Shown one piece after another: positions 15,316 to 24,975 of a DNA stretch of 64,000 bases. The stretch spans positions 372,001 to 436,000 of the forward strand of contig NZ_JACHIK010000003.1 in the NCBI RefSeq assembly GCF_014203155.1, given 5' to 3'. How positions within the stretch are numbered: position 1 is the first letter of the stretch; every line of letters starts with the position of its first letter. The position numbers were made by a program, and so were the translations under genes. The notes under the pieces were generated by a model that ran no database searches, was not told the DNA's origin, and saw nothing but the letters and a program-made list of their open reading frames with translations. This DNA comes from Shinella fusca (GTDB lineage: Bacteria; Pseudomonadota; Alphaproteobacteria; Rhizobiales; Rhizobiaceae).

Positions 15316-15660
15316 CTACCCTGAACGCCCCGCCGGCCTCGCCTCATAGAGGCGGTCCAGCCGCTCGCCAAGGCTGTCGATCCTGTTGCCGACGCCCTCG
15401 ATTGCTCGCATGATCTGGGCCGTCTGTTCCTGCATCCCCGCCTTGGTGACGTAGGTCTCTGCGGTATGCAGCTTGTGGTCGGCGAGCTCCTGTCGCGTCA
15501 GCGCGGCAAGAGCGTTTGCAGCGGCGGCCATGCCGGAGGCTTCCGTTTTGGCCTTATCCACCTTGCCCTCGATCCGCCACCAGATGCCCCAGAGCGTACC
15601 GGACACGATAATGAAGAAACCGATGCCGCCGACCAGTTGCGCCCATAGTTCTGAGGTCAT
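15316..15660 (-). CDS. Membrane-anchored coiled-coil protein of the lysis cassette
   Basis: 114 aa from ATG 15660 (overlapping the holin stop by 4 bases). One N-terminal membrane helix (LVGGIGFFIIVSGTLWGIWW) is followed by a long charged helix (ALTRQELADHKLHTAETYVT, IMRAIEGVGNRIDSLGERLD). The placement after endolysin and holin and the i-spanin-like topology suggest a role in disrupting the envelope at lysis (inference). No overlapping o-spanin frame was identified. Confidence 0.7.
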   Translation of the reverse strand: MTSELWAQLVGGIGFFIIVSGTLWGIWWRIEGKVDKAKTEASGMAAAANALAALTRQELADHKLHTAETYVTKAGMQEQTAQIMRAIEGVGNRIDSLGERLDRLYEARPAGRSG

Positions 15661-16067
15661 TTCTTGCCCCCAATCGCCTTCGCGATCAACTGTGCGCCGG
15701 CAACGCCACCGCCTACATAGAAGATGTTCGCGAACACGATGTCCGCATATTCCTTGAGTTGCGGCGGGAGGGCCGAAACGTCCGGCAGGGTGCCGTTGAA
15801 CAGCGAGTCCGTCATGCCCCAGCCGAACCACGCCGCGGTCGGCACGGCGGCAATGAGCCACGGAATCCAGAACGCCTTGTGCTGCATGCCCTCGCGCACG
15901 ACCACCGCGTTGTTCGCCTGCGCCGCCATCTGCGCCTCGATGGCCTTGATGGACACGTCCGCCTTGATGCGGTCGGCATCATTCGCGGCATTGAGCTTGA
16001 GCTCGTAGGCACGCGTGAGGGCGGTGGCGAGATCGCCACCGAGCCATTTCAGGATAAGCTGGATCAA
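15657..16067 (-). CDS. Holin, 3-TM gene-transfer-agent type
   Basis: 136 aa. Starts with a short amphipathic segment (MIQLILKWLGGDLATALTRA), then a helical region and two clear membrane segments (FWIPWLIAAVPTAAWFGWGM; IVFANIFYVGGGVAGAQLIA). This matches the holin-of-3-TMs family used by GTAs and related phages. It overlaps the endolysin stop by 4 bases and would permeabilise the inner membrane to time lysis. Confidence 0.8.
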   Translation of the reverse strand: MIQLILKWLGGDLATALTRAYELKLNAANDADRIKADVSIKAIEAQMAAQANNAVVVREGMQHKAFWIPWLIAAVPTAAWFGWGMTDSLFNGTLPDVSALPPQLKEYADIVFANIFYVGGGVAGAQLIAKAIGGKK

Positions 16068-17002
16068 ACCGCCACCTCCTTACCACGCCAGGTGTTGACC
16101 CACCGTGCAATGATGTCCCGCTTGCGGTAGACGACGTAGCCGACCACGGCGACAGTCACGCCCGCGGCGATCCAGCCCCAAGGCAAGCCAGCGGCGAGCG
16201 CAAGGGCGCCGGAACCAAGGGCGGAGCCCGCACCCTTGGTGACGACCTCGCGCACCGTGGCGGCGTCGCGCCGCAGCTGAGAAAGCGTTGCCGGCCCGAT
16301 AACGCCGTCCGCCACAAGATGCGGGTGCGCTTTCTGGTAGGCTATCACCGCAGCGCGCGTCTTCTCTCCCATCCAGCCGTCGATGGCGCCAGGATTGAAG
16401 CCCTTGCTGGTCAGGATTTCCTGCGCTTCCTTGACGATCGGGTCGGGCTTGGTCTTGGTGGGTGTCGCCGTGCGCGGCTCGCCTTCCGGCTTGCTCGACG
16501 TGACGCCGGCATAGTTGCCGTTCAGGAAGAGATTGGCCTCCTCCTTGCGACGACGAACGAGACCGGCAGGCTTCTTGCCGCCAGCCGTGTTGTAGTGGCT
16601 GCCGAGGTATGCGGCGGCTTCCTTGATCTTGCCTGCCCGCCAGAGCGTCGCCCACTGCCAATCCATGGCCCCTGTGCCGAGATTGTAGATCGCGCTGACC
16701 GATGCATCCATCTGATGCTGCTTGCGGTCGGCTGGACTGTTGGCGACGACGGCGGGCTCGAATTCGGCGGCGAGAACCTCGAGCAGGATTTCGTCGGACT
16801 GCTCCGCGGTAATCTTCGTCTTGCCGGGCACGAGCTTGGTGATGCCGCGTTTGCCCAGAGCAGCGCGCACGGCCTTAGAGCGCATGGTGAAGCCCTGCCC
16901 GATCGTCGGCTCGTTGACCGAATCCAGATAGCAGGTCAGCGGATTGCCTTCGTGGCCACGCAGAAACGCGCGGCCACGCTGGGACGTGGTCGTGATGGTC
17001 AT
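16064..17002 (-). CDS. Endolysin: GH24 lysozyme, PG-binding domain, C-terminal TM
   Basis: 312 aa. The N-terminal GH24 domain has the canonical E-x8-D-x5-T triad at E18, D27 and T33 in a GHEGNPLTCYLDS context. A peptidoglycan-binding domain (about residues 190-246; PGAIDGWMGEKTRAAVIAYQ) follows, then a hydrophobic segment (about 262-287; AAGLPWGWIAAGVTVAVVGY) and a basic tail. The C-terminal membrane helix is unusual for a soluble lysozyme and may keep it at the inner membrane until holin triggering. First gene of the lysis operon endolysin-holin-coiled-coil. Confidence 0.9.
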   Translation of the reverse strand: MTITTTSQRGRAFLRGHEGNPLTCYLDSVNEPTIGQGFTMRSKAVRAALGKRGITKLVPGKTKITAEQSDEILLEVLAAEFEPAVVANSPADRKQHQMDASVSAIYNLGTGAMDWQWATLWRAGKIKEAAAYLGSHYNTAGGKKPAGLVRRRKEEANLFLNGNYAGVTSSKPEGEPRTATPTKTKPDPIVKEAQEILTSKGFNPGAIDGWMGEKTRAAVIAYQKAHPHLVADGVIGPATLSQLRRDAATVREVVTKGAGSALGSGALALAAGLPWGWIAAGVTVAVVGYVVYRKRDIIARWVNTWRGKEVAV

Positions 17003-17204
17003 TGGGGTGTCCTAAATTAAACGCCCAAGATCGCCGCGCCATTCGGGATGGTGCGGTTCATGGTTCTGTCCTTGGTTGGTGACGCTAGGCCTGCCGGGCG
17101 GATTGCCCGCTTAACTATTGCTGGTACAAGGTGGGCTGCTCACGGTGGGTACTGCGTAAGATCGTGAGGGGACCCGGTTGAGCGATACGAGGCGTTCCCG
17201 GGTC

Positions 17205-17630
17205 TCAATCGGGCCAGACGATGGGCGGCAGTTCTGTCAGGAAGTCTTCTGCTGTTGGCTGATCCCGCTGGCCGGCCTGCACCTTGGCAAGCTCTGAATA
17301 GGCATAGGCCCATACTTCATCGCGCCATGCGATGAAGGCGACAGATTCAGCCGCCCACCGTGGGTTCGTGGACGCGGTGTAGGAGGCGAGCGTCACGCCG
17401 TCGCGGAAGAGCTTCTCCTTCGCGGTGGCGTCGATCATGCCTTGGATGGCGTTCTCGTAGTCGGTGAGGCTTGGCGCTGGCGGCTGATATGGCGGGATGG
17501 TGTTGCCTTCCGCCTCCCATTCGGCGATCATCTGCCGATGGCGGTTGGTCAGGTCATCTGGGACGCTCCATCGCTCACCGTCAATCGTGATTTCAACACC
17601 GCCAGTAGAATTAAATCCGTGAACAATCAT
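17205..17630 (-). CDS. Tail fibre assembly-like protein
   Basis: 141 aa from ATG 17630, three bases after the fibre gene stop. The N-terminus is beta-rich (VEITIDGERWSVPDDLTNRH) followed by PPYQPPAPSL, and the C-terminus ends in AFIAWRDEVWAYAYSELAKV and LPPIVWPD, the usual look of tail-fibre chaperones. It probably helps fold or attach the adjacent fibre. Confidence 0.65.
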   Translation of the reverse strand: MIVHGFNSTGGVEITIDGERWSVPDDLTNRHRQMIAEWEAEGNTIPPYQPPAPSLTDYENAIQGMIDATAKEKLFRDGVTLASYTASTNPRWAAESVAFIAWRDEVWAYAYSELAKVQAGQRDQPTAEDFLTELPPIVWPD

Positions 17631-17632
17631 AA

Positions 17633-18883
17633 TTAAAGCCTCGCGTCTGCGGATGAACCTTCTAATATTACCGCGACGGCACTCGCGTTGTTTGTCACTC
17701 TGGCACCATCCACTGTGGCTTGCCGCAACTGAGTAGAAGATGCTCCTGCCCAAAACATGCTTGGTGTTGCGCGCTTCCTCACCTTGAATAGCCATGTTGC
17801 ACCGGAGTTGTCTGCCGCAGCCACAACGGTGCCCAGAACTCTTATTTCAAGCACCTCAAAAAATCTCTGGCAGCACACCAATTCCTGCGAGAAGTCCCGC
17901 TCTCCATAAGGCCACTTTTCAGCTGTCGCGTCTCCCTGGACCAGCCCCCAAACCATATCCAGTGTGACGTTCTGTGCGGCCGTGCCTTCGGTCCACAAGA
18001 ATACGATCAGGTTGTTGCATGACCCGCTGATGTTCGCAGTCAGCGACCAGTCGGTGAGCGTATTCGCAGCCGGCGTGATGGTGCCGACTGCTGCAACGGT
18101 CAGGTTCGAGCCAAGAAAGAAGTTGCCCGCCGTGAAGGAGCCGGACGTCCAATTCGCAACCACGTCGGAGGTGACGACGTCTGCCGTGCCCGTCCATTCG
18201 AGAACAGCATAACGGATCGCCTGAGAGGACGAGCACCGCAGCTTTCCGCCGAGCGTAACCTGCTCGCCGCGAAGACGCTTCGAAACCTGCGCCTCTACGA
18301 TCTGAGCGTTACCCATGCGTTGCGCCGTGGCCTGAGACTGCGAGAGCCGCATCATGAACGGCAGGCCGTTGGCGACGTCCGTCAGGATCGTCGGCGTGAT
18401 TGCTGCCGCCTGCGTCAACACATAGTGCATATCACACCAGTAGGTGTCGTCATTAACCGTCGTATAGGTTGCCTGGCTTATCCGTCCATCGCCGTTGATG
18501 AGTCTGTCCCGATCGCCAGACAGACTGCCTGCGCCTAAGTTGGCGAGACCCTGACCCTTTTCCGCATCGGAAAAATTCTGCGCTTCGTCCACGCGGACAC
18601 ATTTCTCAACATCAGAATTACTGGCCTTTTCTCCGGCAAGTTCGTCTATTGCGTCCTGTACGTTTTCTGCGCCCAGGCCAGAACCAGAATTGTCATAGTC
18701 GATTTCTCCGGCAGTGCCGCCTCCCACCTCATCAAGACGCGCCATCTCTATGCCGCCTGGGGTGGCGCCGTCACCCAACACAATACGACCGGTTTCGTCG
18801 TCGCTACCGATCTGCCCCAGCGCGGGCGTCGTCGCCATGCGCTGCGCGGTGGTCCCATGAATAAGTATGCGCTCGGTGCTCAT
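17633..18883 (-). CDS. Tail fibre, distal
   Basis: 416 aa from ATG 18883, overlapping the previous gene stop (ATGA). The N-terminus is a phage fibre repeat (ILIHGTTAQRMATTPALGQI, then TGRIVLGDGATPGG). A coiled linker (AENVQDAIDELAGEKA) leads to a large beta-rich C-terminal domain (DRLINGDGRISQATY, RAAT-like repeats) typical of receptor-binding tips. It likely determines host range together with the assembly protein that follows. Confidence 0.75.
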   Translation of the reverse strand: MSTERILIHGTTAQRMATTPALGQIGSDDETGRIVLGDGATPGGIEMARLDEVGGGTAGEIDYDNSGSGLGAENVQDAIDELAGEKASNSDVEKCVRVDEAQNFSDAEKGQGLANLGAGSLSGDRDRLINGDGRISQATYTTVNDDTYWCDMHYVLTQAAAITPTILTDVANGLPFMMRLSQSQATAQRMGNAQIVEAQVSKRLRGEQVTLGGKLRCSSSQAIRYAVLEWTGTADVVTSDVVANWTSGSFTAGNFFLGSNLTVAAVGTITPAANTLTDWSLTANISGSCNNLIVFLWTEGTAAQNVTLDMVWGLVQGDATAEKWPYGERDFSQELVCCQRFFEVLEIRVLGTVVAAADNSGATWLFKVRKRATPSMFWAGASSTQLRQATVDGARVTNNASAVAVILEGSSADARL

Positions 18884-19920
18884 GCGCCCCATACTCCGTC
18901 GTTTGCAGTTTCAGAAATTGTTTCGCCCCAGACTCCATCGTTGATGGCCGCGGGGATGGAGCCGGGGAAGAACGCCCAGTCGGAAGGGTTGTCCCTCGGC
19001 TTGCTGTTCGTGTTCGTCGTATTGGAGATGTACGAGGCCGGGGCACCTTCGGCGTCTTCGTCAACCACGAGATCGCCAAGTGTGTAGTTCTCCGATGAGG
19101 ACCAGTTACCGCGGAACTGGACCCCGCGCGGCCCCAAAGGACCCTGCATGCCGCGGATGTTGACGGCATCGGCAATGTTCGCGACCAGGCCGCCGTGTCC
19201 GACGTAGTGGCCGATGCCCGAGGGCTTCGCACCCTCGCCACCGATGAAGTCAGCAACCCGCATGACGGAGCGAAGTTCGTCGGCGACGATCTCTGTCTCA
19301 ATAGTCCAGCCCTTGAAGCCCTGGATGCCGGCCGGGACGGTGAAAGCGAGATCGTAGGGTCCGGCGCCGGTCACTTCGAGACTTGCCGGCGTTCCCGGTG
19401 CGCCCGTGACGACAGGAGAGAAGGTGAGATTTGGCGCCGGGCCCTGCGGCCCCACCCCATACGAAAACGGCCCCACCCAGTCCGCCTCGTCATTGGACGC
19501 CTTGATCCAGAGTGCCGGCTGCTCGCCTGACACATCCAGATACGAAAACCCCTTCGGCCGCGTATCGTAAAATGCGCGACCCGCCGTATCGCCGGACGCG
19601 TCGTATTTCCAAATCGTGCCAGCCTCAAGCTCGGCAACGAGCCGGGCGAAGATCTCGGCGTTCTTCGCAACCTGCTCGTCATAGGTCGTGCTGCGGCGAA
19701 GGACGTAATTATATGTGCCCGTCGCGCCAGCCCATGCGATAGCGGCCGTGATTTGCGTGTCGCTATCGACGCTGTCGATGGGCAAGGGATTGCCGGCGGC
19801 CTCGACGTAGATCGTGCCGCCAACGATGAGGGCGATTTGCCACGCGGTGCCAACGCCCGTGACCACGGCGCTGCCGTTCGTCAGGGAGACGGTCCCCGCC
19901 GTATAGTTGAGTGCAGTCAT
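18880..19920 (-). CDS. Tail fibre, proximal, collagen-like and carbohydrate-module features
   Basis: 346 aa. N-terminus: YTAGTVSLTNGSAVVTGVGT, a fibre attachment module. Middle: GPQGPAPNLTFSPVVTGAPG and MQGPLGPRGVQFRGNW, short collagen-like GxP stretches. C-terminal SSENYTLGDLVV and ASYISNTTNTNSKP resemble the small carbohydrate-binding modules found in phage fibres. It probably links the tail tip to the distal fibre. Confidence 0.7.
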   Translation of the reverse strand: MTALNYTAGTVSLTNGSAVVTGVGTAWQIALIVGGTIYVEAAGNPLPIDSVDSDTQITAAIAWAGATGTYNYVLRRSTTYDEQVAKNAEIFARLVAELEAGTIWKYDASGDTAGRAFYDTRPKGFSYLDVSGEQPALWIKASNDEADWVGPFSYGVGPQGPAPNLTFSPVVTGAPGTPASLEVTGAGPYDLAFTVPAGIQGFKGWTIETEIVADELRSVMRVADFIGGEGAKPSGIGHYVGHGGLVANIADAVNIRGMQGPLGPRGVQFRGNWSSSENYTLGDLVVDEDAEGAPASYISNTTNTNSKPRDNPSDWAFFPGSIPAAINDGVWGETISETANDGVWGA

Positions 19921-19947
19921 GTGCTGGATTTCCCTTTGGCCGCGGCG

Positions 19948-21489
19948 TCAGGCCGGAATACCGAGGATGTAGTAGCGAATGCCGACGATGGGCGACGGGT
20001 CATAGTCGTAGGACACGACGTTGTTGTTGTAGTCCTCAAAGTCATCGTAATAACGCCGGATCGGCTGCCCCCGGAACGTGTAGAATGTCGCTTGAGAGTT
20101 TGTCAGAGTGCAGTACGTACTGTCTCCACCCTGCCCCCCGCTCCATCCGACTTTGTAGACGCCACAAAGATTGAGGAATGGCGCGCGGACGCGGCTGCTC
20201 CACGAGGGAACGAAATATTCCGGGCCGCCTGAGCCGGAGCCACCTCCGTGGACGGTCATATATTTGACCATCGGAAAGCAGCCGGCGCCGTCGAAATTGA
20301 CCGTATGCGTGAGGATGCCGGTCCCGACGGAAATATACCCTTCCTTCAGGATCTGGATGCAGGGCCACCGGCTATCCACGACGATATCGGCAAAGGTCGG
20401 ATTTGCGCCCGCACCAGGCCGCAGGATCTGGACAACGTTCTCTCCGCCCGACGTAAACTGTCGAATGACGTCATTGTCGCCGCTGGTCGTGCCCTGCGTG
20501 CTGACGGCGTAGATTATGAAGCGTGCGCGGCAGGCCGTGTACGGATTATTGAATTGGATCGTGGACCCGCTGAACCAGTATTCCGCGCCGTATTTTACCT
20601 CGAAGCCCACGGGCTCCATTGGGTAATAGATCGTGCTCCCCTGGTAGAAATGGACGTCCGCAACCGCGTTCGGCGGGATCGTCACACCTATGTCGTAGGA
20701 GGACGCCCCCGGCGGGCAGTAAATATCCGCCGCCCCGATGATCTTGGTGGGGTGATTGGCGGTATCGAAAGCCAGTTGCGTCGGACGCGAGATAGAGTTG
20801 AGGTTGAAGCCCGGCTTTGCCACCCGCATTCCGGCACTGTCCAACTGTATCACCGTGGCACCGCCCACCGGGGGCGGCGGGGTGCCATCGAGGATGGCGG
20901 TGGAGTCCCCCGGCAGATTCCAGACGACAATGTTGTTGTAAAACGGCTCGTTCAACTGGCCGGACGGCCAAACGAAGTCGTTGGTGACAACCGTACCCGT
21001 GCCGAGGTATCCACTGCCGGCGTTGTAGTAGACGGTCATACCTGTACCCCAGCCAAACCATTCCCTGGCCGGGGTTCTCCAGTTGCCCGCACGTCGATCA
21101 TATCCGGTCAGAACCTCGGTTATAACTGAGCCGAAAAACCTGCCGTTACTGATGCGCTTTGTCTTCACTTCGCAGAGCGGAAGATCGTACGCAAGGTTTG
21201 GAAAGTACGAGTTCCTAAAGTAGGAGTTCTGGCGGTTGATGTTGAAGCTTCCGACAGGCTCGGTGTACTTCGTATAGTTGGAAAGCCCTGACCCAGAAGG
21301 CGTGAACGTCGCCGCGCCAACCTGCGGCATCAGGTCGATGCCGGCGATCTTGTAGTCCTTCGTCCACTTGCTGTTATACAAGAAGGAGCCGACATTATCG
21401 TCCGGCTCCTCCGCAGGATCAATGGAACCCTTTGTGATCTTTACCGCCGGCACGCCTTCGTAGTCGAGCCCGATGAGCGTCTGCGTCAT
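19948..21489 (-). CDS. Tail tip/fibre structural protein, glycine-rich
   Basis: 513 aa, rich in Gly, Tyr and Asn. Contains LIGLDYEGVPAVKITKG at the start, SRPTQLAFDTANHPTKI in the middle, and glycine loops such as VHGGGSGSGGPEYF and GGQGGDSTYC. No enzyme motif is seen. It overlaps the tip protein gene by 4 bases, so it should be part of the tail tip or a side fibre. The family is known to me only as a hypothetical in alphaproteobacterial phages. Confidence 0.65.
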   Translation of the reverse strand: MTQTLIGLDYEGVPAVKITKGSIDPAEEPDDNVGSFLYNSKWTKDYKIAGIDLMPQVGAATFTPSGSGLSNYTKYTEPVGSFNINRQNSYFRNSYFPNLAYDLPLCEVKTKRISNGRFFGSVITEVLTGYDRRAGNWRTPAREWFGWGTGMTVYYNAGSGYLGTGTVVTNDFVWPSGQLNEPFYNNIVVWNLPGDSTAILDGTPPPPVGGATVIQLDSAGMRVAKPGFNLNSISRPTQLAFDTANHPTKIIGAADIYCPPGASSYDIGVTIPPNAVADVHFYQGSTIYYPMEPVGFEVKYGAEYWFSGSTIQFNNPYTACRARFIIYAVSTQGTTSGDNDVIRQFTSGGENVVQILRPGAGANPTFADIVVDSRWPCIQILKEGYISVGTGILTHTVNFDGAGCFPMVKYMTVHGGGSGSGGPEYFVPSWSSRVRAPFLNLCGVYKVGWSGGQGGDSTYCTLTNSQATFYTFRGQPIRRYYDDFEDYNNNVVSYDYDPSPIVGIRYYILGIPA

Positions 21490-23915
21490 GACTTGATGAT
21501 GATCCGCCCGTTGTTGAGGTCGATGTCCATTTTCTCGTTCTGCGAGAGCATGCGTCCAGCCCGCACGAGACCGATATTGGCAATCTGAAGCTTCAACTCG
21601 CCGTCCTCGAAGACGAGCGGCAGGAAATTGCTGTTGAGGTCGCCCGGGTTGATGACGACGAACCGATCCGCCATGACGGCGAATTCGGATCGCACGTCTT
21701 CGCCGTCATCGACGACCTGGAGGTAGAAGCCGGAATCAGTCCAGGCATCCTCCTCGCCGACGCGAAGCTGCACGGCGAACCGTGCGAGCGCCCCGGTCTG
21801 GTCAGCCGCTGCGGTAAACCGGACACGACCCTGCGCAAAGCGGTCATCCACAGCGACCGTGACGTCGGTGATCTGCTCGGCCAAGGCCTCCAGTTCGCTG
21901 GCGACGACCACGATCTGCTCATCGAAGGCCGCCCGGTTGCGTCCGACCTCCACCGCCAGGCGGCGGCGCGCCGATTCCGAGACCGCGCCATGAAGCTGCT
22001 GGTTCGTCAGGATTTGTTCCAGCAGCGGGCGGGTGTCGTCGAGCCCCTGTTGCAGTTGCTTGAAGACGTCGGTGACCTCGTCTTTCAGGTTACCGAGCCC
22101 AACTTCAAGGTCCGCATTGCCGCCGTCGAGCGACGTTATGCTGACCCATGCGACATAGCCAGGTGCTGGCCGTCCTTCGACGATGACGCGATAGCGGAAC
22201 TCGTATTCCGTCAGGCTGAGAATGCCCTCCTGAACGAAGGCGATCTGCGCGTCAGCCGGAACCGTCCGGGTGAAGATGTTCGTCGGCTCGGTCTTGATGC
22301 GCCACTGGAATTCAACGGAAACCACGGTCGGGTCGACAATCGACGACCACGACAACCGGAACGCGGCATAGGAGCGGCCATCGGCGCCGGTCGCGATAAC
22401 CGGGATGATGGCATAATCCGGCAGTTCGTTGACATAGGTCGGCTCGCCAGGCGGAATCGGAACGACAGGCGGCAAGACGCCGACGCTGTCGTAGATGGCC
22501 CCGTCGCGCTCGACGAGCGAAAGCGCCACGTTGCGCGGCCCGTCACTGGTGAGCGCCTTGATGGAGCGGCTGGAGACCATCCATACGCGGTCGCCGTAGC
22601 GTGCCGAATTCCACCGAATCCAGTCGCCCGCCTTGATCGTCTGGAAGCGCGGCCGCACGACGATCTCCGCCGTCGCCTCGTATCGGTTCTCCTTATAGTA
22701 GATCGACGCAAGCTGATTGGCCTGCGCCTTGTAAGGCACCGTCGGCAGGTCAAGCTTGAAATCACGCGTGCGGCGGTCGAGCGACACCTGGGATGTGTTC
22801 GTCTGCGTGTCGTAGCCGACCGGAGACCAGATGTTCGATGGCTCCGGATAGGTGCCCTGCACCGAGTTCACGATGTCGGCCTGCGACTTGTACTTCTGGA
22901 AGCGTATCGGCTCCGTGCTGATCAGGTCCGCGTCGGTGATTGTCTCCACGATGGGCTGGTTCGTTCCGATCAGCGGCCAGGAGCCGTCCACGCTGTCGAC
23001 CACGATACCGCCGCAGGACTGCATGACGGCGTCGATATTGTCGCCGTGCTCCAGGTCCGCGTCGAAGATCACCGAGCAGCGGTAGCGCTTGCCGTAGCTG
23101 GCGATCTCGTCACAAATATTGGCGGCGATGGCGTACCGATCAACTGGCAGATCAGCCGGCGACATGCCCATGCCGAGGAAAACGTCGCCGTTGACCGAAA
23201 AGCCCCGGCGATAATTGTAGTCCATCACGACAGGATTTTCGGTCCACTCATAGGTCGAGTAATCGCCCCAGCGATGCGGGCCGACGCCGCCGGCCGTGGA
23301 ATCCTTGCGAACGTCGTAGAGGCGAGCGCCACGTATCTCGAAAAAGAATTGCGGCGGCTGCGCAAGCCTCTCCTGATCATAGGTCAGGTAGGCGACCAGA
23401 TAGCAGATTCCCGTGCCGACGTGGTTTGCCGTCCATCGGCCGGATGGATTCGAGCCGCTGATAAGCGTGGCGTCAGCGCTAACCTGGGTGCCGTCGTAAA
23501 AACGAAAGGACATGAGCCCGGCATAATCACCACTGTCGACGGTGTAGTATCCGCCGCCCTGGTGCGTCAGCGGCAGTTCCTTGCCGCCAGCCCAGATGCG
23601 CGAAAGGCCATCGCACGGGAAGTCCGAGAGGGCATAGACCTGCTGCAGGCGTTTGTTGGCATCGCCGTAAGTGTTGACGTAGCAGTCGTGACCGGCAATG
23701 CCGACACGCCCGCAAGCCACCTGGCGCGAGACGTTCTCGCCGTATTGGCGCTCGAACTGCACCCCGCCGGCCTGCTGCTCAACCTTCTTGGCGCGGTTCT
23801 TTTGCAGCTTGGCGCTGATGAGCTGCAAGCCGATGCCGAGCACAAGCTTGCCAACGATGCCAAGGCTGCCAATAAACGTAGATACGGCGCCAAATACCGG
23901 AGCGAGAAAAGGCAT
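21486..23915 (-). CDS. Tail tip host-specificity protein (J-like)
   Basis: 809 aa. The N-terminus is hydrophobic (VGKLVLGIGLQLISAKLQKN), then FERQYGENVSRQVACGRVGI and YALSDFPCDGLSRIWAGGKE, typical of phage tip attachment proteins. Repeated fibronectin-like strands occur around 520-640, and the C-terminus (coiled coil VAVDDRFAQGRVRF, end MDIDLNNGRIIIKS) resembles DUF1983/lambda J ends. It follows the three small tail-assembly genes, as J follows L, K and I in lambda. Main adsorption determinant by position. Confidence 0.85.
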   Translation of the reverse strand: MPFLAPVFGAVSTFIGSLGIVGKLVLGIGLQLISAKLQKNRAKKVEQQAGGVQFERQYGENVSRQVACGRVGIAGHDCYVNTYGDANKRLQQVYALSDFPCDGLSRIWAGGKELPLTHQGGGYYTVDSGDYAGLMSFRFYDGTQVSADATLISGSNPSGRWTANHVGTGICYLVAYLTYDQERLAQPPQFFFEIRGARLYDVRKDSTAGGVGPHRWGDYSTYEWTENPVVMDYNYRRGFSVNGDVFLGMGMSPADLPVDRYAIAANICDEIASYGKRYRCSVIFDADLEHGDNIDAVMQSCGGIVVDSVDGSWPLIGTNQPIVETITDADLISTEPIRFQKYKSQADIVNSVQGTYPEPSNIWSPVGYDTQTNTSQVSLDRRTRDFKLDLPTVPYKAQANQLASIYYKENRYEATAEIVVRPRFQTIKAGDWIRWNSARYGDRVWMVSSRSIKALTSDGPRNVALSLVERDGAIYDSVGVLPPVVPIPPGEPTYVNELPDYAIIPVIATGADGRSYAAFRLSWSSIVDPTVVSVEFQWRIKTEPTNIFTRTVPADAQIAFVQEGILSLTEYEFRYRVIVEGRPAPGYVAWVSITSLDGGNADLEVGLGNLKDEVTDVFKQLQQGLDDTRPLLEQILTNQQLHGAVSESARRRLAVEVGRNRAAFDEQIVVVASELEALAEQITDVTVAVDDRFAQGRVRFTAAADQTGALARFAVQLRVGEEDAWTDSGFYLQVVDDGEDVRSEFAVMADRFVVINPGDLNSNFLPLVFEDGELKLQIANIGLVRAGRMLSQNEKMDIDLNNGRIIIKS

Positions 23916-24319
23916 TATTCCACCCTGAAGGCGGCGAGGGCTGCGGTGGGCGGCAGGAAGACAATCCCCTGCTCACCGCGAACCATGAAACCGACCGACG
24001 TGAAGATGCCGCCGGAAATCTCGCCATTGTTGTCGTAGACGCCGATGTCGCCGCGCTGGGCGAGTAGGACAGGAATTTCCGTGAACCGGGCAGCGAAGGC
24101 ATCCCGCACGCTTTTGAAGCCGCGCTTGCGCAGCTGCTTTGCCGCTCCGGCCGGCGAGGTGTAGCGGCGGGCTGCCTCGCCATGCATAAAGCTGCCGGTG
24201 ACAGCCTCTACTGCGTCGTCGGCGATGAGATAGCAGTCGGACACGCCATACTGCGCGGGCAATGCCTGATGCTTCGCCACAACGTCGTTGAGGCGTTTCA
24301 ACCAATCTGGGTGTCGCAT
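23915..24319 (-). CDS. NlpC-like tail tip assembly protein (DUF6950-like)
   Basis: 134 aa from ATG 24319 (MRHPDWLKRL). The motif SDCYLIADDAVEAVTG matches the Cys-Asp nucleophile region of the short NlpC/P60-type phage proteins, with QRGDIGVYDN and FMVRGEQGIVFLP later. These are tail-tip peptidases that may cut cell-wall peptides during entry, or structural relatives. It corresponds to lambda K in the gene order. Confidence 0.7.
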   Translation of the reverse strand: MRHPDWLKRLNDVVAKHQALPAQYGVSDCYLIADDAVEAVTGSFMHGEAARRYTSPAGAAKQLRKRGFKSVRDAFAARFTEIPVLLAQRGDIGVYDNNGEISGGIFTSVGFMVRGEQGIVFLPPTAALAAFRVE

Positions 24320-24324
24320 AACAC

Positions 24325-24975
24325 CTACCTGAACAACCCAAGGAAGCCGCGCGAGACCGCTCCGGCCCACGCGCCTCGATTAGGGGACGTTTGCGCGCCA
24401 GACGGCCCCGCCCTGCCCCAGATCAACTCAACCCGGCCGGCAGTCGCGGCGTGCTCGAAGAACATGTCGCCCTCGTCGCGCCGCTTCTGATCTGCAATCG
24501 ACCGATACCGGCCGTTCTTTCGGCTGTAGTCGAGTTGTCGGCCTTCACATGTCGCCTCGATGTAGGCGCCACCGTCCGTGCCGAAGTGATGCTGGATCGT
24601 GTCGACATAGCCGCGCGCAACCGTCTCGACCTGAATCAGCGCGCCCGTATCGGGATGGAAATGCGCATCCATCACGCGTACCGGCCGGTCGCGATAGTCC
24701 TCGTCCTCGATCGCGGTCAGCATCGCGGGAGTGAGACCGAAATCCTTACTCTCCGCCAAGCGAAGCGTGAAATTGCCGTCGGCCGATGTGCCAAGCCCGC
24801 CGCCCAAGTCTGAAACCTCTATGAGGCCGAACGGCTGATAGGTCACTCCGCTGTAAGTCAGAGCGTCCTTGTCGGCGATGAAGCCATAGGTGCCCGTTCC
24901 GAAGTCGAACCGGATCATCTGCCGGGTGGCAATCCGGCCGGCGTCGTAGAGGTCTTTGACGTCATTCGAGAGCAT
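24325..24975 (-). CDS. Tail assembly protein (DUF2163-like)
   Basis: 216 aa. Contains DVKDLYDAGRIATRQMIRFD, YQPFGLIEVSDLGGGLGTSA, DFGLTPAMLTAIEDEDYRDR and CEGRQLDYSRKNGRYRSIAD. This pattern is the minor tail protein that comes before the peptidase in GTA and siphophage tail modules. It overlaps the upstream gene by one base. Confidence 0.7.
   Translation of the reverse strand: MLSNDVKDLYDAGRIATRQMIRFDFGTGTYGFIADKDALTYSGVTYQPFGLIEVSDLGGGLGTSADGNFTLRLAESKDFGLTPAMLTAIEDEDYRDRPVRVMDAHFHPDTGALIQVETVARGYVDTIQHHFGTDGGAYIEATCEGRQLDYSRKNGRYRSIADQKRRDEGDMFFEHAATAGRVELIWGRAGPSGAQTSPNRGAWAGAVSRGFLGLFR

Noticed and set aside
21990-24038. 682-codon open frame on the plus strand
   Set aside because: Antisense to the tail tip protein gene, whose family features are clear.
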